Positions 32,237-44,015 of a stretch of DNA of 64,000 nucleotides are shown piece by piece (positions within the stretch are counted from its first letter, which is position 1; each line of letters starts with the position of its first letter). The DNA comes from Anastrepha obliqua (Eukaryota > Arthropoda > Insecta > Diptera > Tephritidae). The position numbers and the translations under genes are program-made. Where the stretch lies: the NCBI RefSeq assembly GCF_027943255.1, contig NC_072893.1:37470001-37534000 (forward strand), read 5' to 3'. Below the pieces are notes generated by a model, which did no database searches, was not told where the DNA came from, and saw nothing but the letters and a program-made list of their open reading frames with translations.

Positions 32237-34520
32237 TATTATTTCGTTTATTCAGTCTACAAATAATTCTTACAGACTATATTAGATAATTTTTAATTAT
32301 TAGTTAAAGATTATAAACAATTGTTGCCTAAAATTATATAAACTTAGTCTAAAGTCGAGGCTAGGATAATTGTTGCAGTATCGAATGCATCTCACCATTG
32401 GTTCATTGAGGGCAAAGTTAGTTCTATACCGTTGATCTACAAATAAACGAACTTGCCTTAAATCATGGTGCTTTGTTTGATATGTAATTAAACTCTGTAA
32501 CTCACAACAATTTATATTGAAATTTAAAAGATTATACACGAAGAGAATCGAAAAGTAGATTCGTCTGTCCTCAAGGCTTTGCAGTCCAATAAATTTGCGT
32601 CTGCCTATATAACTAGGGAGCCCTTTAGGCCAGCGCAGCTTACACAACGCATATTTAGTAAAGACTTTTTGGACTCTTTCAATCTTATTTATATGACATT
32701 GGTAGAATGGGTTCCATATTAGAGAACAAAAATCTAGTCGGCTTCGAATTAAGGAGACGTAGAGTGCTTTCAAAGTCAAGGGATCTGAAAAATCTTCCGT
32801 ATTACGACGTAAAAATCCAATCATAGAAAAAGCTTTAGAGATAATATAATCAATATGTTTCGAGAACGTAAGTCCTGGATCGAAGAAGTCTTTGATTTCC
32901 TCTTTCCTACTAAGTATAGTATTGTTCAAAAAGTAATTATAGATGAATGAATTAGATTTCTTCCTGTATGAAACCACGCAGCATTTGTCGGTATTCAAGT
33001 GTAGGTGGTTCATGGTACACCAATCTTTTGAAGAAGTTTGAGATCCTTTTGAAGATTGGAAAAATCTTCAATACAGCTGATTTGTAAAAATAACTTAACA
33101 TCATCTGCAAACATTAAGCATTTTACATATTGAAATATTTTAGGTAAGTCGTTTATGAATATTAGGAAAAGAATTGGCCCACAGTGAGTCCCTTGGGGTA
33201 TTCCAGACCAAGCATTAATTAATAATGTAGATTTAGACGACGCTATTTTAACGAATAATTTCCTTCCCGTAAGGTAGCTTAAAAAGAATTTTAAAAGTGT
33301 ACCCTTAATACCGCATGCACTCAGCTTCTTAATGAGGATAGAGTGGTCGACTTTATCGAAAGCCTTTGAGAAATCCGTGTAAACTAAAGGGTGTTTTTTT
33401 AGAGGTAAGGTTTTCAAGATGAAATAAAACTTCCAAGACGTCAATCATCTCGGGCTTATCTGCGTAGACAAGCGACTTCACATAGCCTCACAAGAAATAG
33501 TCCAGCGGTGTTATATCGCACGATCTTGGAGGCCACGCCACAGGTCCACGGCGCGAGATAATGCGCTCACCAAAAGTTTCCTTCAATAAATCGATTGTTG
33601 CGTTGGCTGTATGGCATGTAGCGCCGTCTTGTTGGAACCAAAGGTCGTCCACATCAACATCGTCCAGTTCAGGCACTAAAAAGTCATTATTCATGGCTCT
33701 ATAGCGCTCTCCATTGACTGTAACATTATGGCCGGCTTCATTTTTAAAGAAATATGGACCAATGATTCCCTCTGCCCATAGAGCACACCAAACAGTGACT
33801 TTTTGAGGATATAACGGCGTCTCAGCAATGGCTTGTGGATTATGTTCACTCCAAATGCGACAATTTTGCTTATTGACATACCCATTCAACCAAAAGTGAG
33901 CTTCATCGCTGAACAAAATTTTTTTGTGAAAATCGGGATCGGTGGCCATCTCGTTTTGGGCCCATTCACCGACGATTTGCAAACGTTGTTCAGGTGTAAG
34001 TATATTCATTATGAAATGGCAAACCAAACTGAGCATAAATCAAGTGACAGCTGTCAAAAAGACCATCTACGAAAAAAGTAGTGCCAATTTGAAAACCTAA
34101 CCTCTAAAAAAACACCCTTTACATCTAGTTGTGCGCGATTTACAAAAGCGTTAATAATATTGTTTGTGACTAGTGCCAAATTAGTACAAGTGGATTTTAA
34201 GGGGACAAAGCCATGCTGGTACTCGCAGATAAGATCACTAATAACATTTTAACATTGAGAATAGAATCAAATAATTTCGAAATGGTGCTTTGTTTAACTA
34301 TTGGGCGATAGTTGCATACGTCATTTCGGCTTCCTGACTTATAAATTGGCGTGATTGAGCATATTTTCCAAGCATCTAAGAAAATCGATTTGTTTAGACA
34401 TTTATTGAAGAGAATTGAGATCGGTTTCGCTATTGAGGTGGCGACGAGTTTAAAAAATACGGGGCAGAAACCTTCATGATCGGTAGATGAGCTATTATTC
34501 AGTTTTGATTTAGTGGAATG
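32237..34520 (-). mobile_element. CR1-like non-LTR LINE, split by a Tc1/mariner element
   Basis: 5' part right of the insertion (34122-34520): text such as LDAWKICSITPIYKSGSRND and YQHGFVPLKSTCTNLALV. Left of the insertion the frame resumes directly: VYTDFSKAFDKVDHSILIKK, SGIPQGTHCGPILFLIFIND and CLMFADDVKLFLQ (33010-33388). The post-RT region at 32300-33013 has LHLNTDKCCVVSY, LYVSLIRSRLDFCSLIWNPF and a C-terminus of the usual shape, stop at 32300. The 3' tail is short and A/T-rich (AAATAATAATAAA) at 32237-32250. Endonuclease and ORF1 were not found. One frame shift near 33010; otherwise well kept. Confidence 0.82.
33388..34121 (-). mobile_element. Tc1/mariner element inside the LINE, internally deleted (copy D)
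   Basis: Terminal repeats AAGGGTGTTTTTTTAGAGGT (left) and the reversed right end AAGGGTGTTTTTTTAGAGGT are the same for 20 bases. TA lies at 33386-33387 and 34122-34123. The transposase frame 33488-34036 starts MNILTPEQRLQIVGEWAQNE, so most of the DNA-binding region is deleted. The catalytic core is intact in text: ILFSDEAHFWLNGYVNKQN, VTVWCALWAEGIIGPYFF, DLWFQQDGATCHTA and CDITPLDYFL. The C-terminus is cut off shortly after GYVKSLVYADKP. Removing it restores the LINE reading frame. Confidence 0.9.
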
Positions 34521-35734
34521 TTAAAGAATAATTAATGATAGCTTCTTTTAAAATTTTGAGGAGCTATGCTGTAGAAGAATTTTGTTCTTAGAATTCGATG
34601 CGGAATTCGAACCTACTAGGAACCATGTCGAAAAAAAATTAACCCATCCTAATATTTGTACTTACACTATGCTAAACAACGAAGGATGTGCAAGTGTTAG
34701 CTATAAACAGTAACCGTCGAATAGTAAAAAGACAAGCGGCATTGGCGCCCTACATATATTTCAATACTGACAAACAAATATTTGTGAAATCTTCAACTTC
34801 GCACAGTATTTTATAATCTTTCTATATTGCGTATGTTAGATCCACCTCTTCTGTCTGACAGAGAATACAAGGCGGCAAGTGAAGACTGGCACTGCTTTTC
34901 AATTTATTCTCAATACAAATACATAAACACTTTCAAATTCAGATTTTTTTCCTTGTGTAGTTTTGACTTTTATCAGTTCTTGTATTTTCCATTTCACTGG
35001 CTTCTGTTTTTGCTTATTGGCAACATCAAAACTTTGTCTTGCCTTGCGTAAACTTTTTATCAGCAATGCGAGTACGAAACTCGGGATTATTGTATTATAT
35101 TGGGAAATGCGCACCAAAGTATTGTAGTGCTGGTCGCCTCTTAAAGTTTTAGAATATTTGCCGATGTGCTTGCGCCTATGAAAACCTATGCAAAGAAATA
35201 CTTTTTCTCGCATGCAATTTTTTTGGTCTTTTTGCAGCCTTGCTACGGCTGATGTCAGCAAACAGTTTCAGTTATTCATGCTGACGGTCCATGATTTTTT
35301 TATAGAAGCTGAGAACTTTCCTTTTCGTTTCATCGCTGAGCCTAAAGGGCGATTTGGTGTATATATACATTTCTTCACCCTCATCATTGGTAACTCTGCA
35401 ACACGGTAGGGTCTTGGCTGGCTAAATTAACGCTGCAAATAATCAATACTATACGGATTTTGTAAGTACATAACACGCACGTGGTACCTTTTAGAACGTA
35501 TTTCTATTCCTCATTTAAAAAAAATATATGTAAGTTTGCTCTTAGGTGCTCTTAGGTAAGTAAAAGCTATATCTTTTACCAATATTCAATTTTCAGTAAA
35601 TTTCATTTCCAAAATCATGAGAAAAATTGAAACTTGGAAATTTTGTTCGATGGGATCAGGAAGAAAATTCAATAATTACCAAGAACTGACCCAGCCACTG
35701 AAGTCATTGCTCATTTACTTACTAACAAAAGCCG
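34521..35734. other. Spacer, nothing recognised
   Basis: Frames of 60-120 codons at 34827-35409 on both strands are Phe/Ser-rich and lack domains. Confidence 0.45.
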
Positions 35735-36229
35735 TCCCATGTGATGAGGGCATCTGCGCAACATCGACCTTCTCCAAGTAATCTTTGGCCGAAAGCGACC
35801 TCTGCTGCCTTGTGGGTTTCAGTCCAGTGCCACTCTCGAGATGCTATCTGGTAGTTTTCTAAGAATGTGTCCTAACCATCGTAACTTTCTGCTTTTGGTT
35901 TGCCATATGATGTGCTCCTCAATCGGTGATCTCCATTTCCTCATTCGTTGATCCATCATCGTTACTGATGATGGTCGAACGCCAGAATATTCTACAGATT
36001 ATGCGGAGGCATTTGTTGACGAAAGACTGTAGCCTCTGTGTGAAGGTGTTAAAGAAGAGACCATCCATGTTTTACTTCCGTACAACAATTCTGACTTTCC
36101 GTATGAGCTGAGCATTCGCAGTTTAGAGCGCCTGGAGATTTGCGAGCTCGCCCATACTGTATGCACTCGCTCGAACGCCGCTCTTGCTTTGTTTAGCATG
36201 CAATTGACACCTTCCAGTCCAAAAACCAC
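35735..36229 (-). mobile_element. Non-LTR LINE C-terminal coding remnant, clade unassigned
   Basis: Minus-strand reading gives LNKARAAFERVHTVWASSQI, SELLYGSKTWMV, LRWLGHILRKLP and ALDWNPQGSRGR..RPKITWRR, the post-RT end of a non-LTR retrotransposon protein. One or two frame changes occur around 36000. No 3' tail is obvious near 35735. Confidence 0.65.
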
Positions 36230-36375
36230 ACCAAATAGTACATTTTAGTGGATGTAAAGATTTTTCTGAAACTGCTCGAGGGTTTTCTTCGCCCCCGATG
36301 CGACAATTTTGTTTGTTGAGAATAGTGTGAAACTGGCATCACTAAAGAAGATTTTGCATGAAAAATCAGCATCTT
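36230..36375 (-). mobile_element. Tc1/mariner transposase scrap
   Basis: In mixed minus-strand frames: SDASF..., NKIVASGAKK / NKQNCRIGGEENPRA and FGVVFGLEGV, resembling SDEAHF...NKQNCRIW...VWCGLW of the copies elsewhere in the window. It abuts the LINE remnant at 36229. Confidence 0.45.
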
Positions 36376-36542
36376 TTTCAAGGAATCAATTCACATAATT
36401 TCTGCCTTGATAAGGATCTGTTGGCTTCAAATCTTATTTTAATTGAATTTTCTAAGGATGCAAGTGAAAATCCTTATGTAAAATCCATCAAACAGTCAAT
36501 TCGTGGATTGCTTGCCTGTTCTCGAGGTACACCTGGCAAATA

Positions 36543-37552
36543 TTGGGTTGGGGAATAAGTTCATAACGTTTTTATATTTTCTTTTTGCTGTTTAGCGAAG
36601 GGTAAGATTTCATTCGATAAGACTCTTTCTGCTCTATAAAACTATGTTATTGTATTTTGGAGCTATTTAATTTTTTATTAGTTTTGAGGCTTTGAAATGG
36701 AATATCCAAAGGGCAAAATCAACATTTTAGACATCTGTTCTTCTTTGTTTTTCATCGAGGTCAAATAGCTGCCGAAGCAGTCCGGAACATTTGTGACGTG
36801 TATGGAAAAGGTGTAGTAGGCGAGACTAAAGCACGGAAATGGGTTGCAAAGTTCAAAAATGGTGACTTTGACGTCGATGACACATCCCGCAGCGGAAGGC
36901 TTTCTGAAATCGGTGAAGACTATCTCTAATCACTTTTGAAGGAGAACCGTCGCCAAACCAGTCGTGAATTGGCGCACAAAATTAACTGCGATCATAAAAC
37001 CATTCTCAATCACCTTCATTCAATGGGGTTTACCGAAAAATTGCGATCCTGGGTGCCTCACGAGCTCAACGAAAAAAACAAAGAAAGTCATCTTCAAATT
37101 GCTTCTCAGCATCTCGCCCGCCATCGAGCAACAAGCGAAAGCGAAGAGTGGGTAGCGCCAGGAGATACGCCAAAGCCGAGAGTCTAGCCGGACCTTCACC
37201 CAAAGAAGTTCTTGATATGTGTTTGTTGGGACTGGAGGGAATGGTGCACTGCGACAGCGCCAGGTCTCATGTTGCACTAGGCGTCAAAGTCGCAATTCAA
37301 GAACTCTAATAAGAGGTCTTTCAGCATCTGTATTTTTCGGACCTTGCACTGACCGATTACCAGCTTTACCGCTGCCTGTCAAACCATATGAAGCGCCTTA
37401 CCTTCGATAACAAAACAGTCGTTAAAAATTGGCTCAACAATTCCTTTGACATTAGACCAGGCAATTTTCGGTGGAACGGCATTAACAAATTGGTCGAGAG
37501 GTGGTAAGAGGTTGTAAACAGCAAGAATGAGCTTATAGATATAATAATTGCC
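36543..37552 (+). mobile_element. Mariner element (second subfamily, copy 1), 3' end lost
   Basis: Left terminal repeat TTGGGTTGGGGAATAAGTTC. The transposase begins near 36696 (frame breaks early) and reads HRGQIAAEAVRNICDVYGKG, KWVAKFKNGDFDVDDTSRSG, RQTSRELAHKINCDHKTILN and WVPHELNEKN, the mariner HTH pair and WVPHEL linker. The middle is compressed: WDWRE appears at about 37230, then NPRTLI-like text, and FRWNGINKLVERW ends the protein near 37510. The catalytic blocks cannot all be found, so there is an internal loss. A copy of the same subfamily lies at 50815-51930. The 3' end runs straight into an I-type LINE. Confidence 0.75.
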
Positions 37553-38440
37553 ATCCTGAAAGTAGCCGAATGGATAATCGAGAGGAGACGGAGCGGGAAA
37601 CAGATCGGAGTTTTCAGTGACAGTCAGGCTGCACTGAAGGCCCTGGAGAACGCGAAGCAAACCTCAAAGATTGTTCAAGAATGTAAGAAGAAGCTTACTT
37701 CTGTTGCAAGACAAAACAGGTTTGTACTTATATGGGTTCCGAGACACTCCGGTGTTCGAGGAAACGAAATTGCCGACGATTTGGCCAACCGTGGATCAGC
37801 GGTGCCCCCACAGGTGGCTGAATTCGATTAGCGATTATGTAGTCAATCTACATGAAGAGCGATGGTCCGCTCTAGAACGCTGCAGAACTGCAAAGTGTTT
37901 TGTGACAAGTCCGAACAGAAAACTGTCAAACTTTATACTAAAACTTAAAAGGAAAGACATTCGGTTGATGGTCGGTATTATTACAGGGCACAACCCGTGG
38001 GGCCAGCATATGACCACCATTTGAATCATTGAGAACTCAATGTGCCTGTCTTGCTTGGAGAAGGCGAATAGCACTGAGCACTTTCTCTATGAGTGCCCTG
38101 CCTTTGCTAGAGCACGGCTACGAGTTTTGGGTCCCGATGCCATGAGAATGAGTAATATTCGTTCTCTAAAACTGGAGGATATTTACAGATTTGCCAAAGA
38201 ATCTGGAAAATTCTCACAAGACTAACTATCTCTATCTCTGTCTCTATACTTTCCTATCTCTTTCTGAGATACTTTTCGCCTTCCCTCCTTGATTATCTAC
38301 CCTCTTTCCAGAGCATTAAATACAATGGGCTTTTTAGCCTGAGTGTTTTAGGAGCCACCAAATCTCCTGGTGCTCCTGGGCTCGACCATTTCGAATTTCA
38401 ATTTCGATATAATTATTGTTTTTTGTTTAAATAAAAGTCC
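37553..38440 (+). mobile_element. I-type LINE 3' end with RNase H
   Basis: Plus-strand reading: IGVFSDSQAALKALENAKQT near 37605-37665, FVLIWVPRHSGVRGNEIADD near 37720-37785, which are the D-S-Q and WVP.HSG..GNE..D blocks of the LINE-borne RNase H. Downstream at 38040-38225 CLSCLEKANSTEHFLYECPA is the Cys/His end motif. The 3' UTR contains GGAGCCACCAAATCTCC and TGGTGCTCCTGGGCTCGACC and stops near AATAAAA at 38432. Frameshifts separate the blocks. Confidence 0.75.
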
Positions 38441-38602
38441 TCGCTAAAAATGCTACGAGCTTATTCCATAACCTAATACTGAGAAGTCTACCATAAATCG
38501 GTTAATATTTGGCTGATTTTTTCAAGTTTTCCATATCTAAAAAAAAAAACAGTATAAAATATAACTAATATATAATATACATATAATAACACTTTTCAGA
38601 AG

Positions 38603-38780
38603 CATAAAAAGTGGCGCAAAATTAATCACCCTATCGGAAAATCTAAAATTTTTGAAAACGGTAAGTAATGGAGCGCGTAATGGTCAAAATAAAGATTTCC
38701 ATCACTGGAAATCCTTTTTTTTGTTTAGTGTAAAAGGTATTCAAACACAAATATCGACTAATTTTGCGCCACTTTTTATG
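38603..38780. mobile_element. Short MITE with GTGGCGCAAAATTA terminal repeats (copy 1)
   Basis: CATAAAAAGTGGCGCAAAAT at 38603-38622 is repeated inverted at 38761-38780. The inner continuation TTAATCACCCTATCGGAAAA is shared with the MITE at 47101-47295. No coding capacity. Confidence 0.7.
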
Positions 38781-38789
38781 TTTCTAAGC

Positions 38790-39779
38790 AGCAGGCGAGA
38801 CTGCGGACCCCTTTCTGTGTGTCTGCCCCGCCAGATTTCTTCGGAGGTGGAGTAGATTTAAAGAAAATTAAAAGGGACTCCAAGTATAGTGCAATGGACT
38901 TAATTAATGACTGAGTGCCGTGCTAGCTAGTTTGCCCCACAAAAAAAAATGTTTTTTCTTAAAGGTGTTATCATGAAGGCCTTTCCATTTCCTATTCGTA
39001 TTTCTCACGAAATTCATCCAAATGGCAAAAGCCTTGTGCAATAAATCAATCAGCTATGCCATAGAATTCTCCTTGGATATGAAAAGGAGTAGAAGTTGAG
39101 AAATTTGTCTAACCGTAACACCTTGAACATGCTTTAAAAGTGCCCCATTAGCAATAAGTGCAGTTGCGTAAATTTTTCGCTTAGTTATTATGGAGCATAA
39201 GACAAAGCCATCTATGCACCCACACATATACGAGTACATATTAAAGTACACATACCAACAGAGTCAAAAAGTTATAATCGCGCAACTGAGCGTTCGACTA
39301 GATTTATTGCTGTGCGCCAACAGACGTACATACAAATGTATGTGTTTTACTTATTTGTGGGAGCCCACTTAAATTATGTAGCTGTCATTTGCAGCAGCCG
39401 TTTAGAGCTGCAGATAGCGTTAATGTGGAATTCACTTGTGCTCGTGGCTAGCCTTGCATAAGTACAGCGCTCGCACACACCGCACATTATTCATTTTTTA
39501 ATAACATAGCGTGGCTGTAGTAGTTTGTAAGTGGCATTGTAAGTTGTTAGGTAGCTCAACCAACTGCTTAGGCAACTACAAACTACACTTCTATAATCTA
39601 AAAATTTATAAATTTATGTTTAGCACAATTCCATTCCGACTTTGCAGAAATTTCGCACAGTTTGAAGTTGTCATCTCATTCATTTTAAGCTTTTTAATCT
39701 TGGAAAAATACAAGAATGCGGTATGGCAATTGCTAAACAGGAAGAGTTGTAGAATATTGGACCCTCAGCCGTTTTGTCC
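38790..39779. other. Spacer, nothing recognised
   Basis: Small frames at 39054-39251 (-) and 39511-39783 (+) without domains. Confidence 0.45.
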
Positions 39780-40260
39780 CTAAAGGCCAAATTTTTGTTT
39801 TCGCAGTGCATTGAAGTTTCCCAAGTTTTCTCAAGGTGTTCTAAATTATATGAAAAACTTTCTGGTCTAGAATTTCGAAAAAATCGACTGTTTTTAATGT
39901 TATGATGGTTTATACTTTCAAAAATACACTTGAAAATTTTTATATTGAAATTCGTTGCAGTTTAGAGTTACAGTCCTTTAAAACGATAACGGTTTGGAGT
40001 ACGGCTCCCAGGTATAAGCGAGTTTCTCAAAAAATACTGAACCGATTGATTTAAATTTTTAATATGTTATTAAGTAGACTTGTGGCTCTTGTGGGTAGCA
40101 GAATTATAATTTGATCAATTTTTATATTTTTTTTTAAAGCTTTTTTTTTTGGTTTTCCAATAAACAGATAAATATCTAGAATTTTTTTTTTTTGGAAATC
40201 TGCTACCCGCCTCTCTATCTCTTGATGAATAATCGACCGAAGTTTTTTTTCAGACATACC
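39780..40260. repeat. AT-rich dispersed module
   Basis: Contains ACGGCTCCCAGG, GCGAGTTTCTCAAAAAAT and GAACCGATTGATTTAAATTT in the same order as the modules at 49500-49630 and 61660-61760. Borders not found. Confidence 0.4.
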
Positions 40261-40380
40261 TGAGCAGCCCGATCAGCTACGCCAGTGGCATGTGTTACGC
40301 CAGGGAAAGCAATTTTTTTATTATTGTCGTGGTCAATATTTATTGGATGTAATTTGACAGTTTCATTTACCAGGTGTATA

Positions 40381-40960
40381 CCTATGAAACGAGACTTTCA
40401 GCTATTAGTCCATAGATGTCGCTAGGAGTATTTTTTTAAACCTTCCCAAATGTCTTGCTTTTTCGTCTGTCATCTGTCAACAATATTCAGTTCATTGTTT
40501 GTTACGTTTCATACAACAATGCATTTTTATCGCTCTTAAAAATTTTGAATTTCGTGCCTTCAAACTACTACAAACTCAGAATATGCCGATCGGCGTCACA
40601 AAGTAATTTTTCTTGATGACAATGCACCGCCACATCGGTCAAGAATGACCCGGGAATTGGTGGAGACGTACGATTGGGAACCGCTGGTGCATGCGACTTA
40701 CTCACCAGACTTGGTGCCTTCCGATTATCATTTGTTTGCATCGATGGGCCACGCACTTTACGAGCAGCGCTTCAATTCTCACGAAGAAGCCAAAAAATGG
40801 CTCGATGATTGGTTTGCGGCCAAGGACGGCCAATTTTTTTGGCGCGGCATCCACAAATTGCCTGAGAGATGGGAAAAATGTGTCGCTAGCGATGGCTATT
40901 ATTTTGATGATAAATTTGTAACCATTTTGGTATATTGCCTTGGACTGGTTCGGTAAAGAA
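40381..40960 (+). mobile_element. Mariner element (third subfamily), 5' end fused to transposase C-terminus
   Basis: A mariner-like terminus CCTATGAAACGAGACTTTCA follows TA at 40379-40380. A short leader with FEFRAFK text runs within about 60 bp into ADRRHKVIFLDDNAPPHRSR (second catalytic Asp). It continues VHATYSPDLVPSDYHLFASM (third Asp) and ELPERWEK-type C-terminal LPERWEKCVASDGYYFD (40640-40956). The whole DNA-binding half and the first catalytic Asp are deleted. The 3' terminal repeat was not found. Confidence 0.78.
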
Positions 40961-40979
40961 TAAAAGAGGATGATTGACT

Positions 40980-41450
40980 TAAAAAATTAACCAAGGAAGA
41001 AATGGCTGCTGACGAAAACGCGAGCCGCTGAAGAAACATACATCGAAAGAAAGGGCAACGAAAATGTGCCAAAGAAAGAAAAAAGAGTCCATGAAAAAAG
41101 AGGTAGAAAACCTGTGCAAAAATTTCAACGACAAGCAAAACCGCAAATTTTACAGCAACGTTAAGGCAGAAAAGCGCGGATTTCATCGAGGGCAAATAAT
41201 TGCCAGAACAAAAATGGTAATATAATTACGGAGCAGCAGGAGGTAGTAAAAAGGTGGATCGAGTACTTTAAAGATATGCTGATACCTAAATATTATACTA
41301 GAGCAAGACGAAGACCGAGAACATCAATAAATCTGGGATAAGAAATTGGAAAGAAGTTGCAAGCAATCAAGATGCATAAAAGTCAAACGTGCAGTAGGCC
41401 AAAGCCCACAAAGTAGTGCAGTGCCAAAAGATGATGATGAATAAAATTTA
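40980..41450 (+). mobile_element. RTE-clade LINE, internally deleted
   Basis: From 41080 one frame reads NDKQNRKFYSNVKAEKRGFH then ITEQQEVVKRWIEYFKDML, the linker between endonuclease and RT of RTE proteins. It jumps directly (near 41300) to RNWKEVASNQDA-like text, the extreme C-terminus. The end carries GATGATGATGA, an RTE-type tandem tail. Confidence 0.65.
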
Positions 41451-41535
41451 ATAGAGCACATTTTTGTGGAACACTTTAACCCAATATTATTAAATCTGAA
41501 AAATACTATATTTATTTGGGTTAAATTGTTATATA

Positions 41536-42417
41536 CAGGGTGGTTAAATTTCAAGAGCTGATGTTAAATGTGAACCACAGCTAAACGTCAAGCTTTTTTC
41601 TACATTTCACTTAACATTTTTCAATTTCAGACTAACTCAATTTGAACCATGGAAAGATACGCGATCGAGCAACGCGTTAAAGTTCTTCAGGCTTATTATG
41701 AAAACGGGCGCTCAAATCAAAATGCATATCGTGCACTTCATCTTCAGTGATGAGGCACATTTTCACCTTAGTGGATTCGTCAATAAGCAGAATTTCCGCA
41801 TTTGGGCGAATGATAATCCAAGAGTGATTGCCGAAAAACCAATGCACACCCACAAAGAGTGATTGTTTGGTGCGGTTTATGGGCCGTATTTTTCCCAAAA
41901 TGAGGCCGGTCAGGTAGTTACTGTGAATAGTGTTCGCTATCGCGAGATGATAACGAACTTTTTATGGCCCGAATTGGAAGATATGGATGTGGTCGATATG
42001 TGGTTTCAACAGGACGGTGCCACTTGTCACACAGTTAACGAAACAATGGCTCTTTTGCGCGAAAAATTTGATGGCCGAATAATCTCACATCGCGGCGATG
42101 TCAATTGGGCGCCAAGATCATGTGATTTGACACCGTTGGACTTCTTGCTTTGAGCTTATTTGAAAGAAAAGGTGTACGTCGATAAGCCAGCAACAATTCA
42201 AGAGCTAAAGGATGAGATAATTCGGCACATTAACGAACCTCAATTATGCCTTAGCGTCATCGAAAATTTTGACCATCGGATGGAGGTGCCGATATTTTAT
42301 TCTATACGTAATTGAACCATACTAATATTATCATAATAAAGAGAAATGACAATAATTTCTTAAAAAAATTGTATTTTATTAAAAATCAACACCGGGCCTT
42401 GAAACTTAACCATCCTT
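41536..42417 (+). mobile_element. Tc1/mariner element, internally deleted (copy B)
   Basis: Terminal repeats CAGGGTGGTTAAATTTCAAG (left) and, reversed, AAGGATGGTTAAGTTTCAAG (right); TA at 41534-41535 and 42418-42419. Starts ERYAIEQRVKVLQAYYENGR and loses sequence after QNAYRALH, joining directly to IFSDEAHF-like text (first Asp). The rest is well kept: VNKQNFRIWANDN, FLWPELEDMDVVDMWFQQ, DGATCHTVNETMA and PRSCDLTPLDFLL (41863-42153), then YLKEKVYVDKPATIQELK-type text to 42300. This copy supplies the catalytic core that copies A and C lack. Confidence 0.88.
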
Positions 42418-42419
42418 TA

Positions 42420-42672
42420 TTAAAAATTACCCAGAAAATTTCAGTAGAGGTCTTCTCAGACGAAAACGGTGTGCAATAAGGGACAAAAGCACACCATTAC
42501 GTTGTTTTTAACTCTCTGAAACCCATCGTACGCGCTGTCTTCTCCAATGAATTATAATTTGTTGAATTGATTTAAAGTGATGAACATTTATTTTATATGT
42601 AGTATAATTAATCACAATTTAAAATTTATATTTAATTAATGAATGCTCCAGCTGTCAGGGCTGTCTGCTTTA
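42420..42672. other. Short spacer
   Basis: Nothing recognised. Confidence 0.5.
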
Positions 42673-43165
42673 TTACAAAATGAGTTGAACTGAGATTAAA
42701 CTGTTTATACAGTTATACTTTAGAAAATTATATATTATTTTTATGCTGTCTATTGTTGGTTCTTTCAAAAGATTTAAGGGATTTTGGCTATGGGAAAAAT
42801 TATTTCTAGACTGAATAAGGACGGATGATTCTACAAGGATAAGAGTGATCGTAAGTGTGGCTTTACGGCAAAATCGATATGTTGGCAGTGTAGTGTCCCT
42901 AACGATGCATTTGTTCATTGCAGCAGAGGTAGAAGGAGGAAGTTTAACGGCCGAGAAGTTGGTGTTGATATTTTCAGGACGCGACTTTTGATACTTTTCC
43001 ACTGGAGAAAGGCATAAAAGGAGGTAGAGGAGATTTCGCGGCTTCATCAGCACGTTCGTTACCAGTTATGCCGTCATGGCCGAGTAACCACATTAGTTTC
43101 ACATTCTTGTCTAGCTCGATTAACATTTGCTTATGGGCCACTATGAGCTCACTGATGTTGTTAAG
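42673..43165 (-). mobile_element. I-type LINE RNase H/C-terminal remnant
   Basis: Minus-strand text ELIVAHKQMLIELDKNVKLM followed by WLLGHDGITGNERADEAAK at about 43050-43145: the W..GH.GI.GNE.AD block of RNase H, with Pro of WVPGH changed to Leu. The same frame runs on through 42673-43053 to a stop. It begins exactly where an RTE fragment ends on its right. Confidence 0.65.
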
Positions 43166-44015
43166 GTTTCTGACGCCTCTGTTCTTCGCACACCTTTTCC
43201 AGTTTCTTACGTCAAGAGAAGCCAGATCATCTTCAATTTGGTTCTTCCACCTGACACGAGGACGTCCTCTTCACCGTCGACCGTCAATTACCATCCCATA
43301 CATCATTGTCATCTTTGCCGGAGCAGTTCCTTCCATACGAACAACATGACCCAGTCACCTTAGTCGCTGCAGGGTGACTCGTTTGACTGTGTCAATATCT
43401 CCGTAAAGCGCATCCAGTTCGTGGTTCATTCGAATGCAGTAGCCGTCATATACGCGAGCCAAAAATCCAATTCCAAAAGCGGCTGCATCTGATTGTTTAA
43501 CTGTCAAGGCTTCAGCGCCATAGAGAAGTACCGGAATGATTAACTTCTTGTAGTGTGTTGTTTTTGGTCGTCAACAGAGGGCTTTGCCACTCAATTGCGC
43601 ACTTAGCACTTGCTGGCGAGAGTTATTCTTAGGTTGATTTCAAGGCTGACATCGTTGGTGCTGGTAATAGCGGAACCAAAATAAATGAGGTTCTGGACCA
43701 CATTGAATTTATTTAATTGCTAACTTCGATCTGTGGTTCCAGACACGGCGACACCCTGCAGGATGCCAGCATATACTTGGATTTGTCCACGTGTACCGCC
43801 AGACCCAATCATTTGGACTCCTTTTCAATAGCCGTAAAAGCGGTGGCGATATCCCGCTTGGCATAACCGATAATGTCGATGTCATCAGCATACGAGTATG
43901 CAAGGAGCTGGACACTTTTATAGCAAAAAGTTCCTTTTCGTTGTACCCCCGTCCTACGAACCACACTCTCTATAACAAAGTCGCAATGGGTCACCTTGTC
44001 TGAAACCACTAGTTT
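43166..44015 (-). mobile_element. RTE-clade LINE, RT active site to C-terminus, decayed
   Basis: At 43809-44009 the minus strand reads SVVRRTGVQRKGTFCYKSVQ and LAYSYADDIDIIGYAKRD, the RTE catalytic YADD (one extra residue pair before it). Downstream, in several frames: VLLYGAEALTVKQSDAAAF, CIRMNHELDALYGDIDTVKR, LGHVVRMEGTAPAK and RGRPRVRWKNQIEDDLASL. Typical RTE end. Stops throughout. Confidence 0.72.
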
